In this document: piece after piece, positions 25,349 to 33,419 of the stretch
Layout: every line of letters starts with the position of its first letter
Position numbering within the stretch: the first letter of the stretch is position 1
Assembly: GCA_002305415.1 (NCBI GenBank)
Contig: DBQX01000119.1
Span: 1-47,056 of the forward strand
Direction: 5' to 3'
Length of the DNA: 47,056 nt
DNA from: Actinomycetales bacterium UBA1383
GTDB lineage: Bacteria > Actinomycetota > Actinomycetes > Actinomycetales > Actinomycetaceae
Notes under the pieces: generated by a model
What the model saw: only the letters and a program-made list of their open reading frames with translations
Database searches by the model: none
What the model was told of the DNA's origin: nothing
Made by a program: the position numbers and the translations under genes

Positions 25349-25382
25349 GTGAGCCGTCACACCACCGATCAAAGGAGAACCT

Positions 25383-26663
25383 GTGGCAAGCATTGAAGCC
25401 GTTGCAGCCCGCGAAATCCTCGACTCCCGCGGCAACCCGACCATCGAGGTCGAGGTGCAGCTCGAGGACGGCACCATTGCCCGTGCAGCCGTTCCCTCGG
25501 GTGCATCGACCGGCGCCTTCGAGGCCGTCGAGCGTCGCGACGGGGACAAGGGACGCTACCTGGGCAAGGGTGTGCAGGACGCCGTCGACGCTGTCATCGA
25601 CGTGATCGCCCCGGAGATCCTCGGGATCGACGCCACCGAGCAGCGCCTCATCGACCAGGCCCTCATCGACCTCGACGGCACCCCGAACAAGAGCAAGATC
25701 GGCGCGAACGCGATCCTCGGCGTCTCGCTGGCGGTCGCGAAGGCTGCGGCGGAGGTCTCCGGCCTGCCGCTGTTCCGCTACCTGGGCGGCCCGAACGCCC
25801 ATCTGCTGCCCGTCCCGATGATGAACATCCTCAACGGTGGCTCGCACGCGGACTCCAACGTGGACATCCAGGAGTTCATGATCGCCCCGATCGGCGCTCC
25901 CACGTTCCGGGAGGCCCTCCGCTACGGCGCCGAGGTCTACCACTCGCTGAAGTCCGTGCTCAAGGGCAAGGGCCTCGCCACCGGCCTCGGTGACGAGGGT
26001 GGCTTCGCGCCCAACCTCGAGTCCAACCGCGCGGCCCTGGACCTCATCCTCGTGGCCATCGAGCAGGCCGGCTACACGCCGGGCGAGGATGTCGCGCTCG
26101 CGCTGGACGTGGCGTCCACCGAGTTCTTCAAGGACGGCGCCTACCAGTTCGAGGGCAAGGCCCAGACCCCGGAGTGGATGATCGCCTACTACGAGACCCT
26201 CATCGGCGACTACCCGCTCGTCTCCATCGAGGACCCGCTCTCCGAGGACGAGTGGGACAGCTGGGTCGCGCTCACCACGGGCATCGGCGACCGGGTGCAG
26301 ATCGTGGGCGACGACCTGTTCGTCACCAACCCCGAGCGTCTCGCCAAGGGCATCGCGCTCGGCGCCGCGAACGCGCTCCTCGTGAAGGTGAACCAGATCG
26401 GCTCGCTCACCGAGACGCTGGACGCCGTCGAGACGGCGCACCGCAACGGCTACCGCTCCATGACCTCGCACCGCTCCGGCGAGACCGAGGACACCACGAT
26501 CGCGGACATCGCGGTGGCCACGAACGCCGGCCAGATCAAGACCGGTGCGCCGGCCCGCACCGAGCGCGTGGCCAAGTACAACCAGCTGCTCCGCATCGAG
26601 GAGGAACTGGACGACGCCGCCGTGTACGCCGGCAGGTCCGCGTTCCCGCGCTGGAAGAAGTAG
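25383..26663 (+). CDS. eno: Enolase
   Basis: Converts 2-phosphoglycerate to phosphoenolpyruvate in glycolysis. The 426-aa protein is full length. It begins IEAVAAREILDSRGNPTIEVEV, has the flexible loops SGASTGAFEAVE and GGSHADSNVDIQEFM, the DEGGFAPNL segment, the magnesium ligands in LALDVASTEF, SIEDPLSEDEW and QIVGDDLFVTNP, the catalytic Lys in LLVKVNQIGSLTET, and the signature MTSHRSGETEDTTIAD. The GTG start is 5 nt after AAAGGAG. Codon choice is strongly biased to C-ending codons, as in highly expressed genes. A perfect terminator follows. Confidence 0.97.
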   Translation: MASIEAVAAREILDSRGNPTIEVEVQLEDGTIARAAVPSGASTGAFEAVERRDGDKGRYLGKGVQDAVDAVIDVIAPEILGIDATEQRLIDQALIDLDGTPNKSKIGANAILGVSLAVAKAAAEVSGLPLFRYLGGPNAHLLPVPMMNILNGGSHADSNVDIQEFMIAPIGAPTFREALRYGAEVYHSLKSVLKGKGLATGLGDEGGFAPNLESNRAALDLILVAIEQAGYTPGEDVALALDVASTEFFKDGAYQFEGKAQTPEWMIAYYETLIGDYPLVSIEDPLSEDEWDSWVALTTGIGDRVQIVGDDLFVTNPERLAKGIALGAANALLVKVNQIGSLTETLDAVETAHRNGYRSMTSHRSGETEDTTIADIAVATNAGQIKTGAPARTERVAKYNQLLRIEEELDDAAVYAGRSAFPRWKK

Positions 26664-26696
26664 CAGGTCCACGGGGAGGTTCGCCCCATCGGCCCG

Positions 26697-26744
26697 GCGG
26701 GGAGCAGGAGACTCGCGTCTCCTGCTCCCCGCTTTCCGTTTCCC
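26697..26744 (+). terminator. Strong intrinsic terminator after eno
   Basis: A 16-bp perfect stem. Core arms are GGGGAGCAGGAGAC (26699-26712) and GTCTCCTGCTCCCC (26717-26730), loop TCGC, with outer G-C and C-G pairs at 26697-26698 and 26731-26732. TTTCCGTTTCCC follows. It isolates the highly expressed eno from ftsB. Confidence 0.88.
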
Positions 26745-26763
26745 GGCACCGCACAATGGTGGG

Positions 26764-27393
26764 GTGAGTGCCCGCCGTCCCACCGCCCCCAGTCGCGCCG
26801 CGGGCACCCGGCGGCCCGAGAACTCCCGTCCCGCCGGAGGGCGCACCGCCCCCAAGGGACGCGGCTCCCGCATCCAGATCGCCACCCGCAACAACGGGAC
26901 CGTCTCGGTCAGCTGGCGGGCGATCGTCCTGACCCTCGTGCTCGCCGTGGCGTTCGTGCTCGTCACCCCCACACTGCGCTACTACCTGCGCCAGCAGGAG
27001 CAGGAACGGCGCCTCAACGAGCAGGTGGCCGCACTGGAGGCCCGCAACGACTCCCTGCAGAACGCCATCGACCGCTGGGGTGACCCCAACTATGTGCGCG
27101 CGCAGGCCCGTGAACGCCTCGGGTACGTGATGCCGGGGCAGCAGCCGTACGTGGTCATCGATCCCGAGGTGGTGGTGGGGGAGGACGCCCAGCGCGCCTA
27201 CGAGGAGGAGATGGGCTACATCGCGCCCACCAAGGCCTGGTACGCGGAGATGTGGGACTCGATCCGGATCGCGGGCGGCACGGAGGCCGCGGCCCCGGAG
27301 GGGGAGGCGGCTGACGGGGCGGAGGTGGCTGACCCGTTGGCCGAGCCGGCTGGCGACCCGGCGGCGGCCGGCGAGCCGGGCGCGGACGGATGA
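26764..27393 (+). CDS. FtsB/DivIC-type septum formation initiator
   Basis: 209-aa bitopic division protein. It has a basic, Pro/Arg-rich cytoplasmic N-terminal end of about 50 residues, one membrane helix (about 53-72, AIVLTLVLAVAFVLVTPTL) and an extracellular coiled coil (about 78-110, QEQERRLNEQVAALEARNDSLQNAI). The DivIC box DPNYVRAQARERLGYVMPGQ follows, and the Glu/Ala-rich tail looks disordered. It would act in the FtsL-FtsB-FtsQ complex that triggers septal synthesis. The GTG at 26764 has CACAAT 6 nt upstream and no ribosome site, so the mRNA may be leaderless. The stop overlaps DUF501 (ATGA). Position after eno is conserved in actinobacteria. Confidence 0.85.
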   Translation: MSARRPTAPSRAAGTRRPENSRPAGGRTAPKGRGSRIQIATRNNGTVSVSWRAIVLTLVLAVAFVLVTPTLRYYLRQQEQERRLNEQVAALEARNDSLQNAIDRWGDPNYVRAQARERLGYVMPGQQPYVVIDPEVVVGEDAQRAYEEEMGYIAPTKAWYAEMWDSIRIAGGTEAAAPEGEAADGAEVADPLAEPAGDPAAAGEPGADG

Positions 27394-27881
27394 GCGTCAC
27401 CGCTGCCGACCTCGCCGTCCTGGAGCAGCAGCTCGGCCGGGTGCCCCGCGGCGTCGTCGACATCGCCGCGCGCTGCGTCTGCGGCCGGCCCCTCGTGGTC
27501 ACCACGGCGCCCCGCCTCGACGACGGCACCCCATTTCCGACGACGTTCTACCTGACCTCGCCCGCCGCGGTGAAGGCCGTGTCGACCCTCGAGGCCGGCG
27601 GCGCGATGGAGGAGATGAACCGCCGCCTCGCGGCCGATCCGGCGCTCCGGGCGGCCTACGAGCGCGCCCACCGGGACTACCTGGCGCGCCGCGCCCTCCT
27701 CGGTGACGTCCCCGAGATCGCGGACGTCTCCGCCGGCGGCATGCCCGCCCGCGTGAAGTGCCTGCACGCCCTCGTGGGGCACGCCCTGGCAGCCGGGCCC
27801 GGCGTCAACCCGTTCGGTGACGAGGTTCTCGCGCTCCTTGAGGCCTCCGGCACCTGGTCCCCCCGGGCGTGCTCCTGCTGA
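27390..27881 (+). CDS. DUF501 domain protein
   Basis: 163-aa conserved actinobacterial protein of unknown function. DUF501 features are visible: QLGRVPRGVVDIAARCVCGRPLVVTTAPRLDDGTPFPTTFYLT at the front, then EEMNRRLAADPALRAAYERAHRDYLARR, and VSAGGMPARVKCLHALVGHALAAGPGVNPFGDEVL at the end. Conserved Cys in CVCG and KCLHALVGH with His could bind a metal, though this is only inferred from their spacing. It is nearly always found between ftsB/divIC and ppx-type genes, as here. Confidence 0.85.
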   Translation: MSVTAADLAVLEQQLGRVPRGVVDIAARCVCGRPLVVTTAPRLDDGTPFPTTFYLTSPAAVKAVSTLEAGGAMEEMNRRLAADPALRAAYERAHRDYLARRALLGDVPEIADVSAGGMPARVKCLHALVGHALAAGPGVNPFGDEVLALLEASGTWSPRACSC

Positions 27882-27906
27882 GCGGCCGACGTGGCAGAGT
27901 TGGTCC

Positions 27907-28848
27907 GTGACTCGCGTGGCTGGGATCGACTGTGGCACCAACTCCATCCGCCTCCTCGTCGCCGACGTGGCCGACGGCGCGCTGACCGATGTGGTGCGGC
28001 GCATGGAGATCGTCCGGCTCGGGCAGGACGTGGACCGCACCGGGATACTCGATCCCGCCGCCCTCGCCCGGGCGCTGGACACCACCGCCCGCTACGCGGC
28101 GGAGTGCCGGGACCTGGGCGTGGAGCGCATCCGCTACGTCGCCACCTCCGCGACGCGGGACGCCGCCAACCGGCAGGATTTCGTCGACGGCGTCCGTGAC
28201 CTGATCGGCGTGGAGCCGGAGATCATCAGCGGCGACGAGGAGGCGGCCCTCTCCTTCTCCGGTGCCACCTCGGCGCTCCGCGACCGTCCTGAACCGATCC
28301 TCGTGGTGGACATCGGGGGCGGCTCCACCGAACTCGTCCTCGGCGCGGGCGGCACGGTGACCGCCGGTTACTCGATGGACATCGGGTCGGTGCGGATGCG
28401 GGAGCGCCACCTCCACACGGACCCCCCGACGGATGCCGAGCTGGCCGCCGCCCGTTCGGACATCCGCGCGGCGCTGGACGTGGCGGGCGGCGTCGTCGAC
28501 CTCGGCGCCACCCGCACGCTCGTGGGCGTGGCCGGTACCATCACCACCCTCACCGGCGAGGTCCTCGGGCTGGACCACTACGACCCTGCCCTCATCGACG
28601 GCGCCACCATGGCGATCGCCGCCGCCCAGCGGGCCTGCGACTGGTTCCTGCGCGCCACGCACGACGAGCGGGCGGGCCGCGGCTACCTCCACCCGGGCCG
28701 GGTGGACGTCATCGCCGCGGGCGCCCTCGTGTGGTCAGAGGTGATGGCGCGGGTGCAGCGCGACGTCGTGGCGGCGGGGGGCCAGCTCGAGACGACGACG
28801 ACCTCCGAGCACGACATCCTCGACGGGATCGCCCTGTCCCTCGCGTGA
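27907..28848 (+). CDS. Ppx/GppA-family phosphatase
   Basis: 313-aa member of the sugar kinase/Hsp70 fold that hydrolyses inorganic polyphosphate or pppGpp. It has the phosphate-1 loop GIDCGTNSIRLLV (residues 5-17), the TSATRDAANR segment, the catalytic-type Glu in SGDEEAALSF, the second phosphate loop VDIGGGSTELVLG, and VGVAGTITTL. It is the short, two-domain form without the C-terminal HD part of E. coli Ppx. The GTG at 27907 has CAGAGT 6 nt upstream. With the PPK2 kinase at 37-38 kb it could link polyphosphate to nucleotide pools. Actinobacterial genomes often hold two such genes. Confidence 0.88.
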   Translation: MTRVAGIDCGTNSIRLLVADVADGALTDVVRRMEIVRLGQDVDRTGILDPAALARALDTTARYAAECRDLGVERIRYVATSATRDAANRQDFVDGVRDLIGVEPEIISGDEEAALSFSGATSALRDRPEPILVVDIGGGSTELVLGAGGTVTAGYSMDIGSVRMRERHLHTDPPTDAELAAARSDIRAALDVAGGVVDLGATRTLVGVAGTITTLTGEVLGLDHYDPALIDGATMAIAAAQRACDWFLRATHDERAGRGYLHPGRVDVIAAGALVWSEVMARVQRDVVAAGGQLETTTTSEHDILDGIALSLA

Positions 28849-28863
28849 CGGGGCGATCCGCGC

Positions 28864-30333
28864 TCAGACCGTCGCCTCGTCGAGGGGCCGCTCCTCCACG
28901 ACCTCAGCCTCCCTGGTCGACCGGAGCACCAGGGCCGCCCGGGCGAGGATGAGGACCGCGAGCAGGATGCCGATGATCTTCAGCCAGAGCTGCGGCGCGA
29001 TGAAGATGAGGGCCATCGCGATCAGGATGGGGAGCAGGTCCCGGCCGGACCACACGACGTAGCCGCCGAAGCTGGGCATCGCCACACCGCGGGAGTCGGC
29101 CACCGCCTTGGTCATGAAGTTCGGCCCGTTGCCGATGTACGTCATGGCACCCATGAACACGGCGCCCAGCGAGATGGACACCAGGTACACCTCGGGGACG
29201 TCCGCCACCCGGGGCTCGCCGGGCAACTGTCGGGCCATCTCGAAGAACGTGACGTACGTGGGGGCGTTGTCCAGCACGGCGGAGAGGCCACCCGTGAACG
29301 CGAAGAACGTCAGCTCGTTGAGGGGCAGCTTGGGGGCGATCTGGGAGAGGAACTTCAGGGCGGGCATCATCGTGAGGAAGATGCCGATGAACAGCGCGGC
29401 CACCTCGAGGATCGGGGTCCAGGAGAACTCGTTGCTGACGAACCGGGCCACCTTGTCGCCCAGGAAGTAGGAGCCCGCCCCCGCGAGGACGAACACCAGC
29501 TCCCGCCACGGGATCATCTGGGTGAGGGTGGCCTCGCCGGTCTCGATGGCGTGCAGGTCGAGCGACGGGATCAGCGCCACCGCGACGACCACGAGGGCGA
29601 GGAACAGGAAGTGGATCTTGCCCTTGACGCCGAGCGGGGTGCGCTGGATCGCGTCCGACAGCAGGGCCGAGCCGGGCTCCTTGCGGTACAGCCGGGTGTC
29701 GAGGGCGAAGTAGGTGGCGAGGAGCATCGCGTTCACGAACAGCCACTCCGGGAGCAGGTTGAACGTCCAGGTGAACGGCACGCCCCGCAAGAAGCCAAGG
29801 AACAACGGCGGGTCGCCCAGAGGCGTGAGGAGTCCACCGGTGTTGGCCGCGATGAAGATCAGGAAGACGATCGTGTGGACCTTGTGCAGCCGCTCCTTGT
29901 TCGTGTTCAGGAGCGGCCGGACGAGGAGCATGGCGGCGCCGGTTGTGCCGATGAACGAGGCGAGCACGGCGCCGACGCCGAGGAATGTCGCGTTCGTCCG
30001 CGGGGTGGCGCGCAGGTCACCGGTGAGGAAGATGCCGCCCGAGACGATGAAGAGCGAGCCCAGCAGGAGGACGAACTGCACGTACTCCCACAGCGAGTGC
30101 AGCACGGTGGTGTGTTCGCCGGCGAACCAGAACCAGACCGCCACCGGGATGCCGAGGATGAGCGCGAGCGTGAGCTTCGTGGAGTTCTGCTCCCAGCGGT
30201 GCTCCGTGGCATGGATGAGCGGAAGGATCGCGATGGACAGCAGCATCACGATGAAGGGGATCATCGACCACCACTGGACTTCCAGGCCGCCCTCTGTGGC
30301 GAAGGGCAACACGGCCAAGGGCGCACGCGTCAC
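28864..30333 (-). CDS. Sodium:proton antiporter, NhaD/ion transporter superfamily
   Basis: 489-aa polytopic transporter with about twelve membrane segments. The motifs are those of the NhaD/CitM-type ion transporter superfamily: FIAANTGGLLTPLGDPPLFLGFLRGVPF in the first half and SAVLDNAPTYVTF with TYIGNGPNFMTKAVA in the second half, which are the two inverted re-entrant loops. It probably exchanges Na+ or Li+ for protons, or carries carboxylates; the sequence alone does not decide. The GTG at 30333 has AGGAGG 6 nt upstream on the minus strand. It converges with the ppx/gppA gene and is divergent from the tRNA/Bax1 unit. Confidence 0.8.
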   Translation of the reverse strand: MTRAPLAVLPFATEGGLEVQWWSMIPFIVMLLSIAILPLIHATEHRWEQNSTKLTLALILGIPVAVWFWFAGEHTTVLHSLWEYVQFVLLLGSLFIVSGGIFLTGDLRATPRTNATFLGVGAVLASFIGTTGAAMLLVRPLLNTNKERLHKVHTIVFLIFIAANTGGLLTPLGDPPLFLGFLRGVPFTWTFNLLPEWLFVNAMLLATYFALDTRLYRKEPGSALLSDAIQRTPLGVKGKIHFLFLALVVVAVALIPSLDLHAIETGEATLTQMIPWRELVFVLAGAGSYFLGDKVARFVSNEFSWTPILEVAALFIGIFLTMMPALKFLSQIAPKLPLNELTFFAFTGGLSAVLDNAPTYVTFFEMARQLPGEPRVADVPEVYLVSISLGAVFMGAMTYIGNGPNFMTKAVADSRGVAMPSFGGYVVWSGRDLLPILIAMALIFIAPQLWLKIIGILLAVLILARAALVLRSTREAEVVEERPLDEATV

Positions 30334-30435
30334 AGTAACCTCCTGAGATCTTGCTTCTCAGGCTAGTTGCGCCCCCACCCCGGATGGCCATGTTCGTGCC
30401 GCGAATTGCCATGTGGGATTCTGGTGATGCGCGTC

Positions 30436-30508
30436 GCCCCCGTAGCCCAACGGCAGAGGCAGCCGACTTAAAATCGGCGCAGTGCGGGTTCGACTCCCGC
30501 CGGGGGCA
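30436..30508 (+). tRNA. tRNA with anticodon TAA (Leu, UUA codon), class I fold
   Basis: The acceptor GCCCCCG/CGGGGGC, anticodon stem GCCGA/TCGGC and T stem GCGGG/CCCGC all pair perfectly. The loop CTTAAAA places anticodon TAA at 30469-30471, so it should read UUA (Leu). The discriminator is A, as required for leucine, and the D arm ends GGCAGAGGC, like leucine tRNAs. Unusually, the variable loop is only 5 nt (GCAGT), whereas leucine tRNAs normally have a long variable arm. CCA is not fully encoded. Confidence 0.9.
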
Positions 30509-30615
30509 CCGCGCCGGCGTCGCAGGCCCGCGTGGAACAACTGGGGCCCGCCCGGCGTTGAAGCGAGCAGATCGCGTGACAACGCATCCGACCCACCGCC
30601 TCGACAGGAGAGACG

Positions 30616-31548
30616 ATGAGCAACCCCGCACTCAACAGGGCGTTCGGCAGCAAGCTGACGCCGGCCGGGTACCCCGAGTACCCCGGCTACCAGCCCCGCT
30701 CCGGCGGTACCCAGACCGCTGCCCGCCCCGGCGAGCCGCAGCCGTACCCGCAGGCCGGCCAGGCGCCGCAGTACGGGCAGGCACAGCCGTACGGCCAGTA
30801 CCCGAGCCCGGCCGAGCTGGAGCAGGCCTACAACCGCCCCAGCGCCAGCCCTGCCGACATGGGCCGCCTCACCATGGAGGACGTCGTCGTCAAGACGTCG
30901 CTGACGCTGGGCGTCGTCGTCGTCGCGGGCGCCGCCGTCTGGATGCTGGCGATGGCGAACCCCGCTCTCGGCCTCGGTGCCGCCGTCGTCGGCGCGCTCG
31001 TCGGCTTCGTGCTCGGGCTGGTGAACGCGTTCAAGCGCGAGCCGAGCCCGGCGCTCATCCTCCTGTACGCGGCGTTCGAGGGCGCCTTCCTCGGCGGGAT
31101 CTCCGCCTACTTCGAGACGCTCTACCCGGGCATCGTCGCGCAGGCGGTCCTCGCCACCGTGGTCACCTTCGTCGTCACCCTTGTGCTGTACACGCGGCGA
31201 ATCGTGCGCGTCACCACCAAGTTCGTCCGCTTCGTGATGATCGCGATGATCTCCTACCTCGCGTTCTCGCTCGTGAACCTCGTCCTCATGCTGACGGGCG
31301 TGGCCGACGGCGCGTTCGGCGTCCGCTCCATGGAGGTGATGGGCCTCCCGATCGGCGTGGTCATCGGAGCCGCCGCGGTCCTGCTCGCCACCTTCTCCCT
31401 GATGATCGACTTCCACATGATCGAGGAGGGCGTCAAGGCGGGAGTCCCCGCCCGGTACGCGTGGTCGGGCGCCTTCGGGCTCACCGTCACCCTCGTGTGG
31501 CTGTACATCGAGATCCTCCGGATCCTCGCCATCCTCCGCGGCGAATAG
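30616..31548 (+). CDS. Bax inhibitor-1/YccA family membrane protein
   Basis: 310-aa protein. A Pro/Gln/Tyr-rich cytoplasmic N-terminal region (about 1-75, with repeated PYPQ, PYGQ and QAPQ motifs) is followed by seven membrane segments. The first begins VVVKTSLTLGVVVVAGAAVWML, and the last part RYAWSGAFGLTVTLVWLYIEILRILAIL matches the end of YccA-like proteins of actinobacteria. In related bacterial BI-1 proteins conserved Asp residues form a pH-sensitive calcium leak; FSLMIDFHMIEEGVKAGVP could hold one. The role in the cell is unproven. The ATG has AGGAGAG 5 nt upstream; a terminator follows. Confidence 0.85.
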   Translation: MSNPALNRAFGSKLTPAGYPEYPGYQPRSGGTQTAARPGEPQPYPQAGQAPQYGQAQPYGQYPSPAELEQAYNRPSASPADMGRLTMEDVVVKTSLTLGVVVVAGAAVWMLAMANPALGLGAAVVGALVGFVLGLVNAFKREPSPALILLYAAFEGAFLGGISAYFETLYPGIVAQAVLATVVTFVVTLVLYTRRIVRVTTKFVRFVMIAMISYLAFSLVNLVLMLTGVADGAFGVRSMEVMGLPIGVVIGAAAVLLATFSLMIDFHMIEEGVKAGVPARYAWSGAFGLTVTLVWLYIEILRILAILRGE

Positions 31549-31570
31549 CCAGTGTGACCCATCCCAACCT

Positions 31571-31610
31571 CGCCGGGTGCCTGAGAATCAGGCACCCGGC
31601 GTTAGTATTG
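31571..31610 (+). terminator. Intrinsic terminator after the Bax1-like gene
   Basis: Perfect 14-bp stem CGCCGGGTGCCTGA (31571-31584) and TCAGGCACCCGGCG (31588-31601) with loop GAA, followed by TTAGTATTGT. The same downstream bases contain TAGTAT (31603-31608), a likely -10 box for the FKBP gene, so terminator and next promoter abut. Confidence 0.85.
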
Positions 31611-31683
31611 TCCGGAACCTTTGAGCAGGCACTTTGCCTCCCGTGTTCGTTCGTGCGCCCCTCGCTCCTCCCGAAAGGCACCC

Positions 31684-32091
31684 ATGTCGACCATTCAGCT
31701 GCCCAGCGTCGTCGGAGAGTTCGGAGCGAAGCCGTCCCTCGAGTTCCCGGCCAGCGAGGCGCCGAAGGGCCTGCACGTCCAGGTGCTGCGGCAGGGGCAC
31801 GGGACCGCCGTCGACCGCGGGAACGAGATCGAGGTCAACTACCTCGGCCAGACCTGGGGCGGGCACGTCTTCGACAACTCGTATGACCGCGGGCAGCCGC
31901 TCGCCTTCCCGATCGGCGTCGGCATGGTGATCGGTGGGTGGGACCACGGGCTCGTCGGCCAGCGCGTCGGCTCGCGCGTCCTGCTCTCCATCCCCCCGGA
32001 GTACGGGTACGGTGCACGGGGCGTGCCCCAAGCGGGAATCCGGGGGGAGGACACCCTCGTGTTCGTCGTCGACATCCTCGGGGTGCGCTGA
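31684..32091 (+). CDS. FKBP-type peptidyl-prolyl cis-trans isomerase
   Basis: 135-aa cytoplasmic single-domain FKBP that catalyses proline isomerisation. The family core is visible: GNEIEVNYLGQTWGGHVFDNSYDRGQPLAFPIGVGMVIGGWDHGLVGQRVGSRVLLSIPPEYGYG with F-D-x-S, V-I-x-G-W and Y-G-Y-G active-site residues. No signal peptide or lipobox is present. The ATG at 31684 has GAAAGG upstream; a longer frame from 31621 has no ribosome site. The -10-like TAGTAT at 31603-31608 would give a leader of about 70 nt. Confidence 0.9.
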   Translation: MSTIQLPSVVGEFGAKPSLEFPASEAPKGLHVQVLRQGHGTAVDRGNEIEVNYLGQTWGGHVFDNSYDRGQPLAFPIGVGMVIGGWDHGLVGQRVGSRVLLSIPPEYGYGARGVPQAGIRGEDTLVFVVDILGVR

Positions 32092-32140
32092 CCCGTCGGG
32101 CAGCGGGCCTGAACCACCCGTGGCGCCGCGGCCCAGCGGC

Positions 32141-32146
32141 TAGCGT
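32141..32146 (+). promoter_or_regulatory. -10-like element of the DinB gene
   Basis: TAGCGT ends 8 nt before the ATG at 32155 with no ribosome site, which suggests a leaderless transcript. Confidence 0.4.
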
Positions 32147-32154
32147 TGTGGTCC

Positions 32155-32679
32155 ATGAGGGGAGACGCGCCGGCCAACGGTCCTGAGCGCGTGCTCCTCG
32201 CCGGCTTCCTCGACCACCTGCGCGCGAGCCTGGAGACGAGTGCACACGGCCTCACCGATGAGCAGCTGCACCGCCGCCATCCCGACGTGCGCATCAGCAT
32301 GGGCAGCCTCCTCAGTCACCTCGCCTTCCAGGAGGACTACTGGTTCGGCCACGTCTGGGCGGGGCGCCCGCCCTCGGAACCGTGGCGCAGCGGCGACTGG
32401 GGGTCCGCCGATGACCTGGACTGGCGTCTCGCCGGGGAACTCGACGGTGCCCAACTGCGCGAGCTCTGGAGCGAGGCAGTCGAACGGGCCCGGGACGAGC
32501 AGGAGTCGGGCGACCTCGACGACGCCACCCCCCGGCCCGTGGCGGGTGCGCCGGTGTCGCGGCGCTGGGTGATGCTGCACATGATCGAGGAGTACGCCCG
32601 CCACTGCGGCCACGCCGACGTCCTGCGCGCGGCGCTCGACGACGTCGTCCTCGCCGACCGGTGGCGCCACCCGGCGTGA
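32155..32679 (+). CDS. DinB/DUF664 family protein
   Basis: 174-aa four-helix-bundle protein. SLLSHLAFQEDYWFGHVWAGRP and WVMLHMIEEYARHCGHADVLRAALD are the two signature regions of DUF664, the actinobacterial branch of the DinB-like fold. His residues in SHLAFQE and in EYARHCGHAD are placed as the metal-binding triad. Some DinB-like proteins are thiol-dependent transferases that use mycothiol or bacillithiol; because the same window encodes Mca, a mycothiol link is possible but not shown. The ATG at 32155 is chosen over 32146 because of the -10-like TAGCGT. Confidence 0.8.
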   Translation: MRGDAPANGPERVLLAGFLDHLRASLETSAHGLTDEQLHRRHPDVRISMGSLLSHLAFQEDYWFGHVWAGRPPSEPWRSGDWGSADDLDWRLAGELDGAQLRELWSEAVERARDEQESGDLDDATPRPVAGAPVSRRWVMLHMIEEYARHCGHADVLRAALDDVVLADRWRHPA

Positions 32680-32752
32680 TCCACCCGTCAGGTGCTGCGG
32701 GCTCGGGCGTCCGGGGCTCGGTGATCCCCGGTTCCCAGGGGTGCCGCGGGCC

Positions 32753-33337
32753 TCAGCGACGGTGCGGGAGCTCCGGGAACGGCACGCCGGTGCGTGCGTG
32801 GCACCGGTAGCCGTGGGGGTTCTTCCGCAGGTACTGCTGGTGGTAGCTCTCGGCGTAGTAGAAGGGGCCGGCCTCGGACGCGGGGACCACCTCCGTGACG
32901 ATCCTCCCGAGGTGGGCCTCGTGCAGGGCGTGCTGGTACTCGTCGAGGGTGCGCAACGCCTCGTTCAGCTGGATGTCGTTGGTCACGAAGATGGCGGACC
33001 GGTACTGCGAGCCGATGTCGTTCCCCTGCCGGTCCAGCGTGGTGGGGTCATGGCTCACCCAGAACACCTTGAGGAGTTCGTTGACGTCCGTGACCTCCGG
33101 GTCGTACTCGACGCGCACGGTCTCCGCGTGGCCGGTCGTGCCGGTGCACACCAGCTCGTAGGACGGGTGCGGGGCGGTGCCACCCATGTAGCCCACGGCG
33201 GTGGACACCACGCCCGGCGTCTGCCAGTAGATCTCCTCCGCCCCCCAGAAGCACCCCATCGCGAAGTAGATGACCTCGAGGCCCGCGCTCCCACGATCCT
33301 CATTGCCCCGCGTGCGCATCGGCTGTATGGGTGCCAT
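32753..33337 (-). CDS. msrA: Peptide-methionine (S)-S-oxide reductase MsrA
   Basis: Repairs oxidised methionine (S-sulfoxide) in proteins. The 194-aa protein has the catalytic motif GCFWGAEEIYWQTPGV with the nucleophilic Cys, VGYMGGTAPHPSYELVCTGTTGHAE, and the family segment FWVSHDPTTLDRQGNDIGSQYRSAIF. AESYHQQYLRKNPHGYRCHARTGV lies near the end with a late Cys that may be the resolving residue. The ATG at 33337 has AGGAG 6-7 nt upstream; the in-frame GTG at 33343 lies within that region. It is divergent from the AI-2E family gene, 82 nt apart. Confidence 0.95.
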   Translation of the reverse strand: MAPIQPMRTRGNEDRGSAGLEVIYFAMGCFWGAEEIYWQTPGVVSTAVGYMGGTAPHPSYELVCTGTTGHAETVRVEYDPEVTDVNELLKVFWVSHDPTTLDRQGNDIGSQYRSAIFVTNDIQLNEALRTLDEYQHALHEAHLGRIVTEVVPASEAGPFYYAESYHQQYLRKNPHGYRCHARTGVPFPELPHRR

Positions 33338-33419
33338 GTCCACTCCTGTCCCAACGGTGGCGCGTCCACGAAGTACGCTGCTCAGTGACTACTGTGCCAC
33401 CCAGAGGAACACCAGAGAC

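Noticed and set aside
30469..30471. tRNA reading as a suppressor tRNA
   Set aside because: The anticodon written as DNA is TAA, which reads the UUA codon; it is not complementary to a stop codon.
32711..32731. Terminator CCGGGG/CCCCGG between DinB and msrA
   Set aside because: Only a 6-bp stem with a 9-nt loop and no T tract; such repeats are frequent by chance at this GC content.
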